The position numbers and the translations under genes are program-made. Positions 1 to 8,205 of a DNA stretch of 64,000 nt are shown one piece after another (the stretch's first letter is position 1; every line of letters starts with the position of its first letter). This DNA comes from Geminocystis sp. NIES-3708 (GTDB taxonomy: Bacteria > Cyanobacteriota > Cyanobacteriia > Cyanobacteriales > Cyanobacteriaceae). The stretch spans positions 1,673,656-1,737,655 of the forward strand of contig NZ_AP014815.1 in assembly GCF_001548095.1 (NCBI RefSeq), given 5' to 3'. Below the pieces are notes generated by a model. That model did no database searches. It worked only from the letters and a program-made list of their open reading frames with translations, and had not been told where the DNA came from.

Positions 1-820
1 CTAAATCAGCAAATTCTCTCAAGGGTTTAGTAATTAATTCTGAATAACGATCAATCACAAGATAACAAACTTTAGGAAAATTTGCTTTTGCTAAAGGTAA
101 GACTTGTAATAGTTCAGAGGTAATATGTTTTTTTGTGATGGGTTGAATTTCATCTTCATCATCTTCATCATCCTCATCATCTTCATCATCCTCATCTTCC
201 ATATCCTCACCAAACATTGCGGCTAAAGCATTAACGGATTCGAGATTATCTTCTTCGTCTAATTCTCCTTCTTCTTCTATTTGTGTATCGTCAATTATAT
301 TTTCTTCTTCAAATGGAGGTGTAACGACTTCTTCTGGTTCAAATAAAATATTATTTGATTCTTTATCTGTTTTTGGACTGTTTTTTATGATAGGTTTATT
401 AATATTAATGGAAACTTCTGAGATGGAATCTTCTTGAACACAAACCTCTAAAATAAGGTTTTCTTCTTCTTGTATAACAGTTTCTTCTACAGGAGGAATT
501 TCCGATGTCGGATTAATACTTACCTGTGTTTCAGGAATAATCTCTGATAATAATGTTTGTGTTTCTACTTCTGTTGTTGAGTTTAAGTTTAATTGTGCTT
601 GATTTTCTGTTTCCCCCGAGCCTCTGGTAGTACGAGCAAGACGTTTTTCTTGTATCAAATCTTCATATTCTAAATCCGATAAACTGATTTTGAGAAAACG
701 ACTAACTGTAGAACTACTCACCCCAAAACGTACCGCTAAAGTTGAAGTAGTTTCTTCTGTGTTGCGATATAGTTCTAAGATTTCTTGGCGATCGCCATCA
801 GACAATTTTCTCGGACTCAT
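1..820 (-). CDS. HTH-domain protein with long acidic region (C-terminus outside window)
   Basis: The ATG is at 820 and the frame stays open to base 1, so at least 273 residues are present and the C-terminus is cut off. Residues 1-45 form a resolvase/transposase-like helix-turn-helix (motif LAVRFGVSSSTVSRFLKISL). A long Glu/Asp/Ser-rich low-complexity linker follows, ending in an almost pure Asp-Glu run, and then a folded-looking segment starts (LPLAKANFPKVCYLVIDRYS). It is divergent to carA across about 210 bases. The HTH suggests DNA binding; the acidic tail could be a protein-interaction or DNA-mimic segment (inference). Function not recognised. Confidence 0.7.
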   Translation of the reverse strand, partial: MSPRKLSDGDRQEILELYRNTEETTSTLAVRFGVSSSTVSRFLKISLSDLEYEDLIQEKRLARTTRGSGETENQAQLNLNSTTEVETQTLLSEIIPETQVSINPTSEIPPVEETVIQEEENLILEVCVQEDSISEVSININKPIIKNSPKTDKESNNILFEPEEVVTPPFEEENIIDDTQIEEEGELDEEDNLESVNALAAMFGEDMEDEDDEDDEDDEDDEDEIQPITKKHITSELLQVLPLAKANFPKVCYLVIDRYSELITKPLREFADL

Positions 821-1032
821 AATCTCAACCTTACTCGTTAATGTAGTCAAACTCAAACTAATCTAGCCATTATTAATGTGACTTATGTTAGTGCTATTTG
901 TCAAGAATAGCTCAAATAAGAGTATCACTATCAGCTAATTTTAATGTACATTGCTTATTAGTATATTTAATCTGAACCTCAGATAAAGTGACCTAATTGC
1001 ATTATCTCAAATAAAATTTATTTCTCTTACTT

Positions 1033-2169
1033 ATGTCTATCTTGCGTTTTAATCCTGCATTATTAGTTTTAGCCGATGGTACATCTTATGAAGGCTATGC
1101 TTTTGGTGCAAAAGGTACAACTTTCGGAGAAGTCGTTTTCAACACAGGCATGACAGGTTATCAAGAAGTCATGACAGATCCTAGTTATTCTGGTCAAATA
1201 GTTACTTTTACTTATCCTGAATTAGGTAATACGGGTGTCAACTCTGAAGATGAAGAATCTGCGAAACCTCATATCAAAGGAGTTATTGCCCGTAACATTA
1301 CAGAAAAACCGAGTAACTGGCGATCAACTCAATCATTACCAGACTATTTAAAACAACATAACATTGTAGGAATTTATGGCATCGACACTCGTGATTTAAC
1401 TCGTCGTTTACGCTCATCAGGAGCAATGAATGGGGTGATTTCTAGTGAAATACTAGATCCTGACCAATTACTCGTTCAACTTCAAGCAGTACCTTCTATG
1501 GCAGGTTTAAACCTTGTTCAAGAGATTAGTACAAAAGAAATTTATGAATGGACAGAACCCACCTCCACAGAATGGGAATTTAGTCATCGTACTAATTTAG
1601 AAGAAGAAAAATTCACCGTTGTCGCTATTGATTTTGGAGTTAAACGTAATATTTTACGTCGTTTAGCTAGTTATGGTTGTAAAGTGGTTGTTGTTCCTGC
1701 CAACACTCCTCCTGAAGACATCCTTAAATATAATCCTGATGGTATTTTTCTGTCTAATGGACCTGGAGATCCCTCTGCTGTGGCAGAAGGTATCGAAACG
1801 GCAAAAGCTTTATTAGAAGCAAAAAAACCAACTTTTGGTATTTGTATGGGGCATCAAATTCTCGGTTTATCATTAGGAGCGGAAACTTTTAAATTAAAAT
1901 TTGGTCATCGAGGTTTAAATCAACCTTGTGGGTTAAAACAAAAAGTAGAAATAACCAGTCAAAATCACGGTTTTGCCGTTACAGAAGAATCTTTAGGTGC
2001 TGATATAGAAATTACTCACCTAAATTTAAATGATCGCACAGTAGCAGGACTCAAACATAAAACTTTACCCTTTTTCTCCGTACAATATCATCCAGAAGCT
2101 AGTCCTGGTCCTCATGATGCTGATTATTTATTCGAGCAATTTGTGAAAATGATGCGCGATCATAAGTAG
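1033..2169 (+). CDS. carA: Carbamoyl-phosphate synthase small subunit (glutaminase)
   Basis: CarA hydrolyses glutamine and passes ammonia to CarB to make carbamoyl phosphate for arginine and pyrimidines in the cytoplasm. The N-terminal CPSase_sm domain ([16 protein letters not shown], then [16 protein letters not shown]) covers about residues 8-140. The class I glutamine amidotransferase domain covers about 198-375. The triad is visible: the nucleophile Cys near residue 271 in [11 protein letters not shown], and His353/Glu355 in YHPEAS. At 378 aa it has the usual length. carB is not adjacent, which is common in cyanobacteria. No strong Shine-Dalgarno precedes the ATG. Confidence 0.97.
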   Translation: MSILRFNPALLVLADGTSYEGYAFGAKGTTFGEVVFNTGMTGYQEVMTDPSYSGQIVTFTYPELGNTGVNSEDEESAKPHIKGVIARNITEKPSNWRSTQSLPDYLKQHNIVGIYGIDTRDLTRRLRSSGAMNGVISSEILDPDQLLVQLQAVPSMAGLNLVQEISTKEIYEWTEPTSTEWEFSHRTNLEEEKFTVVAIDFGVKRNILRRLASYGCKVVVVPANTPPEDILKYNPDGIFLSNGPGDPSAVAEGIETAKALLEAKKPTFGICMGHQILGLSLGAETFKLKFGHRGLNQPCGLKQKVEITSQNHGFAVTEESLGADIEITHLNLNDRTVAGLKHKTLPFFSVQYHPEASPGPHDADYLFEQFVKMMRDHK

Positions 2170-2327
2170 GTAATAAATGATAAGTAATAAGTAAGAAATG
2201 ATTTTATCACTGCGGTAAAAGTATTCCTGAATTTTATTGATTGTCCAACAGTCGGTAAAATGAGATTGCCTCCACTGTACTATTATAAATTTAAAGGTTA
2301 TCTAAAAAGCCTACTAATAGAGCAACT

Positions 2328-2500
2328 TAAGCTCCTTCTCTTAATTTATCTAATATACTACGATTTTCTAACATAGAAGTATCTCCTGTTACTTCCTGCC
2401 CAGAGGCTAAACTACGCAATAATCTGCACATGATTTTACCCTATCAAGTTTTCGGCACTCCTTACCGTAAATGGGATCTCTCCTGAACAAGCGATCGCAC
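2328..2500 (-). pseudogene. Remnant copy of the acs 3' end
   Basis: About 173 bases match the last part of the intact acs gene (5115-5288) base by base with scattered substitutions, same strand, including the stop (GAAGGAGCTTAA in sense). The match ends near a GCGATCGC site. Only about the last 55 codons are represented and they contain disabling changes. This is a decayed partial duplication, not a gene. Confidence 0.85.
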
Positions 2501-2804
2501 TTATTTTAAAAATATGACCCCTAAATCTTTACAAATTTTTTTAGCAAGAATATCAGGAATTTTATTATGTCGGGGAATAGCTGATCGTTTATTTTAAGAC
2601 GGATTATGCCAACATCAATGATTACCACCTTCTCTCAACAATTCAGATTCTTGAGAGTGAAGATAACGCAAAAGCTCACTTCTTTTTATATAACTTATAT
2701 GACAACTGCAATTTTTCCTCAAAATAACTACCATCTGCCGAATTAATAGCTTCTTGTGGATTAAATTCTAAAGCCTGTTCTAAGGTGATTTTTAAATTTT
2801 CCAT
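2501..2804 (-). pseudogene. Decayed HicA-type toxin and its small partner gene
   Basis: Reading from ATG 2804, a 42-residue peptide (start MENLKITLEQALEFNPQEAI) ends at a stop. In another frame a HicA-like mRNA interferase follows: KRSELLRYLHSQESELLREG, then GGNH, then RSAIPRHNKIPDILAKKICK, ending at 2501. HicA proteins are about 60-80 aa with a G-x-H near the start of a double-stranded-RNA-binding-like fold. Here stop codons interrupt the reading after GGNH, so the toxin is dead. The remnant abuts the acs tail remnant directly. Confidence 0.7.
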
Positions 2805-2811
2805 TAATTAA

Positions 2812-2946
2812 TTATAGGCGAGTCTTTTCTTGACAATTAATCCCTAGTATTTCTTGAATTCAACCTAATTGTCAACCATCAATTTTTATTTTGATCTGAT
2901 TAGGTTTTGATTCAATTTTATGAATAACAAAATCAATAATTTTCAT
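2812..2946 (-). pseudogene. Degenerate small ORF with two internal TGA codons
   Basis: ATG at 2946 opens MKIIDFVIHKIESKPNQIKI, then TGA codons occur where Trp would fit (DG-stop-QLG-stop-IQEILG), with the frame otherwise open to a TAA at 2812. The pattern suggests a small gene inactivated by Trp-to-stop changes. Family unknown; it lies among other toxin-antitoxin debris. Low confidence. Confidence 0.3.
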
Positions 2947-2988
2947 ATTATATATCTAATCTTTTTCTCGCCTCTGCCAGAGTTAAAG

Positions 2989-4266
2989 CTAAGAAATAAT
3001 TGTTAAAGAATAATGATTATTATACAAAATTACAGTACCATTATCTTCTAGTTTGAGATGAGAAATTAATCTATTAGCTGTATTAGAAGCCCAAGGATTA
3101 AAACCATCAAAATAAATCACAAAATTACCATCTTCTTGCATAACCGCACTTATAGGTTTTCTACCATTTGTACCTGAAGCCCATATAGCTTTTGAAGACC
3201 TACAATTATATAATACCAAGTTTCCATCTGCTTGAAGTACTAGACTATAATTACCATTAGCAGATATTAAAAATTCATTTACCGATAAAAATTCACCTGA
3301 TTTAAGGGTGTCTTTATTTGTATTAATAGTATTATTTACCTTATTTTCTATAGTTTTATGTATCGGAATTTTATCTAATACACTCTCTTTTTTCAATAGT
3401 AAAATATTAAAAACTTCATCGACAGATTGATAACGTTTTTTATAAGCAAATTCTACCAATTTATCTAAAATATTTCCTAAATCATTACTAACAAAATTAT
3501 TGTTTAAATAATCACGCCAAACCCAATTACCTTCTCCCATATCAAATAAATTAAAAGGTTCAATTCCTGTTAATAAATGTAAGCAAGTTACCCCTAAACT
3601 ATATAAATCACTGCAATATTGAGGTTTCCCAAAAGATTGTTCGGGAGGACAATACTGAGCCGAACCTATAACGGTAGCAGTGATGGATAAACGACTATTT
3701 TCGACAACTTTTGAAGCACCAAAATCAACTAAAAATAAATTGTTATCTTCCCTTCTTCTAATAATATTTTCAGGTTTAATATCTCGGTGAATTATATTAT
3801 TTTGATGAACAAATTTTAAGACATTTAATATATTTATTAATAAAGCCTTAATTTTCTGCTCATTAAAATTACCTTGAGAGTTTAATTCTTGCTTTAAATT
3901 TTGTCCTTCAATAAATTGTTGAATTAAATATTGACGATTATCTTGAATAAAATAAGCTAATAATTCAGGTATTTGAGAATGTTTGCCTAACTCGTCTAAT
4001 CGGTGAGCTTCTTGGGCAAATAATTCCGATGCTTTTTCTAAATTATCTGTGCCTTGAGCTTGGAGTAAAAATTGTTTTATTACGCAATAAGACTTAGATG
4101 GTTTATCTTCATCAATAGCTAAAAAAGTTCTACCAAAACCACCTTGTCCAATTATTTTTACCGCTCTATAACGTTCTTTTAATAATAATTTATTACCACA
4201 TTTTTGACACATTTTATCACTTAATTCATTTTCTGCCAAACATTCAGGATTAAGGCATTTACTCAT
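2989..4266 (-). CDS. Serine/threonine protein kinase with N-terminal zinc ribbon and C-terminal bulb-type lectin domain
   Basis: 425 aa. Residues 1-24 form a zinc ribbon (Cys4, Cys9, Cys20, Cys23). A PKN2-type kinase domain spans about 33-290: Gly-rich loop GQGGFG (40-45), Lys64, HRD at 160-162 in IIHRDIKPENI, DFG at 181-183 and a CPPEQ activation segment, so it should be active. After a linker, residues 324-417 form a bulb-type (mannose-binding-like) lectin domain with Q-x-D-x-N-x-V-x-Y repeats: LQADGNLVLY and MQEDGNFVIYF are good, the third is degenerate. No membrane helix separates the domains, so the lectin part is probably cytoplasmic. Substrate and ligand unknown. Confidence 0.9.
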   Translation of the reverse strand: MSKCLNPECLAENELSDKMCQKCGNKLLLKERYRAVKIIGQGGFGRTFLAIDEDKPSKSYCVIKQFLLQAQGTDNLEKASELFAQEAHRLDELGKHSQIPELLAYFIQDNRQYLIQQFIEGQNLKQELNSQGNFNEQKIKALLINILNVLKFVHQNNIIHRDIKPENIIRRREDNNLFLVDFGASKVVENSRLSITATVIGSAQYCPPEQSFGKPQYCSDLYSLGVTCLHLLTGIEPFNLFDMGEGNWVWRDYLNNNFVSNDLGNILDKLVEFAYKKRYQSVDEVFNILLLKKESVLDKIPIHKTIENKVNNTINTNKDTLKSGEFLSVNEFLISANGNYSLVLQADGNLVLYNCRSSKAIWASGTNGRKPISAVMQEDGNFVIYFDGFNPWASNTANRLISHLKLEDNGTVILYNNHYSLTIIS

Positions 4267-4381
4267 AATAGTTACACAAATAATTTCACAGTTTCTGGTA
4301 AGTATAAACTTGATTTAATAAGATTCAACTTAATTATAAATAATGCTTAATCTTATAATCAAACTTTTATATTTAGGTAAC

Positions 4382-4589
4382 TTATAAATTTTTCGGTTGA
4401 GGAATAATATCTCTTTCTTGTTGCCATATTTCTAAATACATTTCGATAACTTCCTCTCCATGTTCGATCGCTTCTTGACGAGTTTTACCGTGACAACAAG
4501 GCATCATTTTTTTCCGAAAATTCAGGTATTGTTACTAAAAAAAGTTGATCTTCTTCTGATCATTCAATTAGCATAGTATATTGAATCAT
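4382..4589 (-). pseudogene. HicB-type antitoxin pseudogene
   Basis: ATG at 4589 gives MIQYTMLIE, then TGA where HicB proteins have Trp (IEW), then SEEDQLFLVTIPEFSE. A frame change in an A-run follows, and then the typical tail CCHGKTRQEAIEHGEEVIEM, ending in IIPQPKNL and a stop at 4382. Both a premature stop and a frameshift are present. No HicA gene is adjacent here; the HicA remnant is about 1.8 kb away. Confidence 0.8.
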
Positions 4590-4592
4590 TGA

Positions 4593-4811
4593 TTATTTTT
4601 CTCCTTGATTTTTCTGTTTTTGTAACTTTGCTTGAATAGCCTTTTCTATTTTTAGGTCGAAATCAGGATCACCTACTTTTGTAATTACTTTTCTCTGTTG
4701 CTGATTTTTTCTGTCTAAATAAGCGTGTAAAGCAGATGGATTATTTTTATGTGCTAAAAAGTATTTTTTTAACGCCTCATCGGACATTGTAGTATAATTA
4801 ATATCAGACAT
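4593..4811 (-). CDS. Small conserved cyanobacterial protein (DUF6887-like)
   Basis: 72 aa, highly charged and soluble. The N-terminus NYTTMSDEALKKYFLAHKNN resembles the DUF6887 family. It is translationally coupled to the preceding small gene: that gene's TAA and this ATG share one base (TAATG at 4809-4813). In cyanobacteria DUF6887 and DUF6888 genes occur as a pair of unknown function; the arrangement looks like a two-gene toxin-antitoxin module, but that is inference. The family name is recalled, not searched. Confidence 0.6.
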   Translation of the reverse strand: MSDINYTTMSDEALKKYFLAHKNNPSALHAYLDRKNQQQRKVITKVGDPDFDLKIEKAIQAKLQKQKNQGEK

Positions 4812-4987
4812 TAAAGCACCTCCCCAATGGGTGTAATTTCCATCTCAATATTCTCCTCATCTCCTGCCAAAATAAACAGATTACCTGTTCTTTCATCAAG
4901 ACAAATAAGGTGAATTGGTTGCAAAGCTCGATAAGTTAAATAATAACAAATTCGATAAAGACCTTCTAATTGTTGCGAAGTTGGCAT
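4811..4987 (-). CDS. Small conserved cyanobacterial protein (DUF6888-like)
   Basis: A 58-aa ORF: MPTSQQLEGLYRICYYLTYR, then PIHLICLDERTGNLFILAG, then an acidic stretch and EITPIGEVL. This matches my memory of the DUF6888 family, whose members share the pattern 'PIHL...LD.RTGNIFILAGDEE.I'. It is first in a two-gene unit with the DUF6887-like gene, overlapping by one base. Function unknown. Confidence 0.6.
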   Translation of the reverse strand: MPTSQQLEGLYRICYYLTYRALQPIHLICLDERTGNLFILAGDEENIEMEITPIGEVL

Positions 4988-5114
4988 AAATTCACCCTAA
5001 TAATTATCAGAAATTGATCTCCTCGGTTTCATAAATAAATCTTCATGATGGTAATATAAATCATTTTCATTATCAAATAGTTGGGTTTTGTTTCCTCCAC
5101 CCAACCTACTTTTA

Positions 5115-7088
5115 TTATGCTCCCTCTCTTAATTTATCTAAGACACTACGATCTTCTAAAGTAGAAGTGTCTCCTGTCACTTCCTGCCCAGAAGCCAGGC
5201 TACGCAATAATCGACGCATAATTTTACCCGATCGAGTTTTGGGCATTCCATCAGTAAATCTGATCTCTCCCGGACGGGCGATCGCCCCAATTTCTTGTAC
5301 TACATGGGCTTTAAGTTCATTCGCTAACTCATCGCTAGGGATAAAATCACCTTCGAGGGTGACAAAAGCAAAGATTTCCTCCCCTTTAATTTCATCAGGT
5401 TTACCAACAACGGCGGCTTCTGCTACCGCAGGATGAGATACTAAAGCCGATTCTACCTCCATCGTACCTAAACGGTGTCCCGAAACGTTAATCACATCAT
5501 CAACACGCCCCATTACCCAAAAATAGCCGTCTTCATCTCGTCTTGCACCATCCCCAGCAAAATACAAATATTTTCCATCTTTCGGCGCTATATGCTCCCA
5601 ATAGGTGTTACGGAATCTGTCAGGATCACCATATACTGTTCTCATCATACCGGGCCAAGGATGTTTTATCACCAAATAACCGCCCTCGTTATCCTCAACA
5701 GAATTGCCCTCTAAATCCACAATATCCGCCATGATGCCGGGAAAAGGATGGGTCGCAGAGCCGGGTTTTGTGGGGGTAGCACCGGGTAAAGGAGTAATCA
5801 TCACTCCTCCTGTTTCTGTTTGCCACCATGTATCGACTATGGGACATTTTTCCTTACCAATTACCTTATGATACCACATCCACGCTTCTGGATTAATGGG
5901 TTCGCCCACCGTACCTAAAAGCCTTAAAGATGATAAATCACGAGCGTTGGGGTGATGTTCGCCCATTTTGATAAAAGCACGAATAGCGGTAGGGGCAGTG
6001 TAAAATATATTTACGCCGTATTTCTCGATTATATCCCAAAAACAACCGAGATTAGACGGACGGGGTACACCTTCATACATAACAGTTGTCGCACCATTGG
6101 AAAGAGGTCCATAAACTATGTAACTATGCCCGGTAATCCATCCCACATCGGCAGTACACCAATATACATCATCGTCACGAAGATCAAAAATCCACTTAGT
6201 CGTCATGTGAGAGTAAAGGTTATAGCCTCCTGTTGTATGCACAACTCCTTTAGGCTTCCCTGTACTACCACTGGTATAGAGAATAAATAACATATCTTCA
6301 CTATCCATTGCTTCAGCTTCACAATGGGCGGATACTCCAGCTTGTAAGTCGTGCCACCAATGATCTCTACCTACTTCCATAGAGACTTTTTCCTTCGTGC
6401 GTTGTACTACTAACACGTTTTCGACATTGGGGGCTTGATTATCAGCAATGGCTAAGTCCACTTGCTCTTTAAGGGCTACAATTTTATCTTTACGGAAACC
6501 ACCATCGGCGGTGACGACTAATTTAGCGGATGCGGCGTTAATTCTATCTCTCAAGGCTTCGGCACTAAAACCGCCAAATACTACACTATGCACCGCTCCA
6601 ATTCTGGCACAGGCTAACATGGCGATCGCCGCTTCAGGAATCATGGGCATATAAATTGCCACTATATCACCTTTTTTGACTCCTAACTGCTTCATGACGT
6701 TAGCAAATTGACAGACCTCTCTATGCAATTGAGCATAGGTTAAAGTACGACTGTCACCGGGTTCGCCTTCCCAAATAATAGCGGCTTTGTTGCGTCTCCA
6801 AGTAATTAGATGTCTGTCTAAACAGTTGTAGGATATATTAATTTTGCCATTGACAAACCATTTAGCAAAGGGAGGATTACTCCAGTCTAATACTTGCTCC
6901 CATTTTTGAAACCAATTTAATTCTTTTTCCGCTAAATCGGCCCAAAATTCCGTAGGATTATTAATAGACTGTTGATATAATAATTGATAGTTTGTCCAAC
7001 TTTTAATCTGTGCTTTTTCTGCAAATTCTGATGGCGGGGTAAAAGTACGTTTTTCTTGTAAGATTGATTCAATTGTTGGTTGTGTCAT
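5115..7088 (-). CDS. acs: Acetyl-CoA synthetase (acetate-CoA ligase, AMP-forming)
   Basis: Activates acetate to acetyl-AMP and then acetyl-CoA, letting the cell assimilate or salvage acetate. The ANL-superfamily motifs are complete: P-loop-like [47 protein letters not shown], and the C-terminal acetylation-site motif [11 protein letters not shown], whose Lys is the usual regulatory acetylation site. The frame extends two codons upstream to a TTG at 7094, but the ATG at 7088 ([11 protein letters not shown]) is the likely start, giving 657 aa, normal for the family. Confidence 0.97.
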   Translation of the reverse strand: MTQPTIESILQEKRTFTPPSEFAEKAQIKSWTNYQLLYQQSINNPTEFWADLAEKELNWFQKWEQVLDWSNPPFAKWFVNGKINISYNCLDRHLITWRRNKAAIIWEGEPGDSRTLTYAQLHREVCQFANVMKQLGVKKGDIVAIYMPMIPEAAIAMLACARIGAVHSVVFGGFSAEALRDRINAASAKLVVTADGGFRKDKIVALKEQVDLAIADNQAPNVENVLVVQRTKEKVSMEVGRDHWWHDLQAGVSAHCEAEAMDSEDMLFILYTSGSTGKPKGVVHTTGGYNLYSHMTTKWIFDLRDDDVYWCTADVGWITGHSYIVYGPLSNGATTVMYEGVPRPSNLGCFWDIIEKYGVNIFYTAPTAIRAFIKMGEHHPNARDLSSLRLLGTVGEPINPEAWMWYHKVIGKEKCPIVDTWWQTETGGVMITPLPGATPTKPGSATHPFPGIMADIVDLEGNSVEDNEGGYLVIKHPWPGMMRTVYGDPDRFRNTYWEHIAPKDGKYLYFAGDGARRDEDGYFWVMGRVDDVINVSGHRLGTMEVESALVSHPAVAEAAVVGKPDEIKGEEIFAFVTLEGDFIPSDELANELKAHVVQEIGAIARPGEIRFTDGMPKTRSGKIMRRLLRSLASGQEVTGDTSTLEDRSVLDKLREGA

Positions 7089-7287
7089 AATCAAATATAT
7101 AAATATAAATTCTACTAGGATAAAAGATTAACCTATTTGTTCAATTTTTATTGTTAATTTTTATTGATCAATGATAAATAGGTCTAAAAATTATTACACT
7201 TAAGAGCTATTGATAAATAATTTAAAAATTTTGTTATATGGTTAATTATTAGAATCAAATTTCAAAAGATTTTTATTCAGTAAAGCT

Positions 7288-8079
7288 ATGAAAATCAAAA
7301 AACAAACCTCTCAAATATTAGAGTTAGGGAATAGTAAATTTTATTTAGGAAGATTATTCTTATTTCTTTTTGCAACTCCTTTTTTTTGTGCGGGAATAGC
7401 TGTTATTTTCTTTATGGGAACATTAAATACTTTACAATGTAATCGAGTAGAATTTCAACAAATATCTTGTCAATTAATCAGAGAAGGTTTAAGGGGGAAA
7501 AAAAATATTGATATTGGTCAAGTATATAGTACAGAGTTAGGAATCAGTGGAGGAGATGAAGGAGATACCTATCGCATTGAATTGAATACATCTGAGGGAA
7601 TAATTCCTTTAACAGAAGTATATAGTTCAGGCAGTACAAATAAACGAAAACAAGTAAAAAAAATTAATAATTTTATCACTGATAAAACTCAAAATTCTCT
7701 AAAAATTAAGCAAGATGATCGACTTTTTGCCTATCCTTTTGGTGGAATTTTTGTGTTGGTTGGTGGTTCTTTAATGCTAGGTTCATTAACATTTTTTAGA
7801 CAAATTAATTGTATCTTCAATAATGGTAACGGAACGTTTTTTATTAGAGAAGATAATCTATTCCAATCAAAAATAAAACAATATGGATTAGGAGAAATTA
7901 AAGAAGTTATAATAGTGGAAGAAAAAGATAGTGATGGAGATAAAATTTTAAAATCAAAAATTATTTTACATCGAGGTTTAGAAATTCCTCTCGATCTTAC
8001 AGGTAATATTTCTGAAAAAGAAAAGATAATTAAGAGTATCAATCATTTTTTACAATTAACAGATTTCAACAAAAACTAA
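7288..8079 (+). CDS. Membrane protein of unknown function, two transmembrane helices
   Basis: 263 aa. Hydrophobic helices at about 21-45 (GRLFLFLFATPFFCAGIAVI) and about 145-168 (FAYPFGGIFVLVGGSLMLGS) flank a roughly 100-residue soluble segment with two Cys. The C-terminal third is cytoplasmic-looking and PH-like in character (alternating hydrophobic strands, IIVEEKDSDGDKILKSKIIL). It stands alone between divergent acs and the convergent penicillin-binding protein gene. No enzymatic motif seen. Confidence 0.7.
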   Translation: MKIKKQTSQILELGNSKFYLGRLFLFLFATPFFCAGIAVIFFMGTLNTLQCNRVEFQQISCQLIREGLRGKKNIDIGQVYSTELGISGGDEGDTYRIELNTSEGIIPLTEVYSSGSTNKRKQVKKINNFITDKTQNSLKIKQDDRLFAYPFGGIFVLVGGSLMLGSLTFFRQINCIFNNGNGTFFIREDNLFQSKIKQYGLGEIKEVIIVEEKDSDGDKILKSKIILHRGLEIPLDLTGNISEKEKIIKSINHFLQLTDFNKN

Positions 8080-8205
8080 TAACAAAGAAATTACTTTATT
8101 AACTTAAGTCAATACATATTTGAAAAACTTTAATGTCAGAAAAAAAATTTTTTTAACATATTACTTATTTTCTACTTTTCTAAATAAAGTTAGATGTGCT
8201 TCAGT

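Noticed and set aside
5475-6654. Several plus-strand ORFs of 60-110 codons over acs
   Set aside because: No family features; they are antisense to a complete acs gene.
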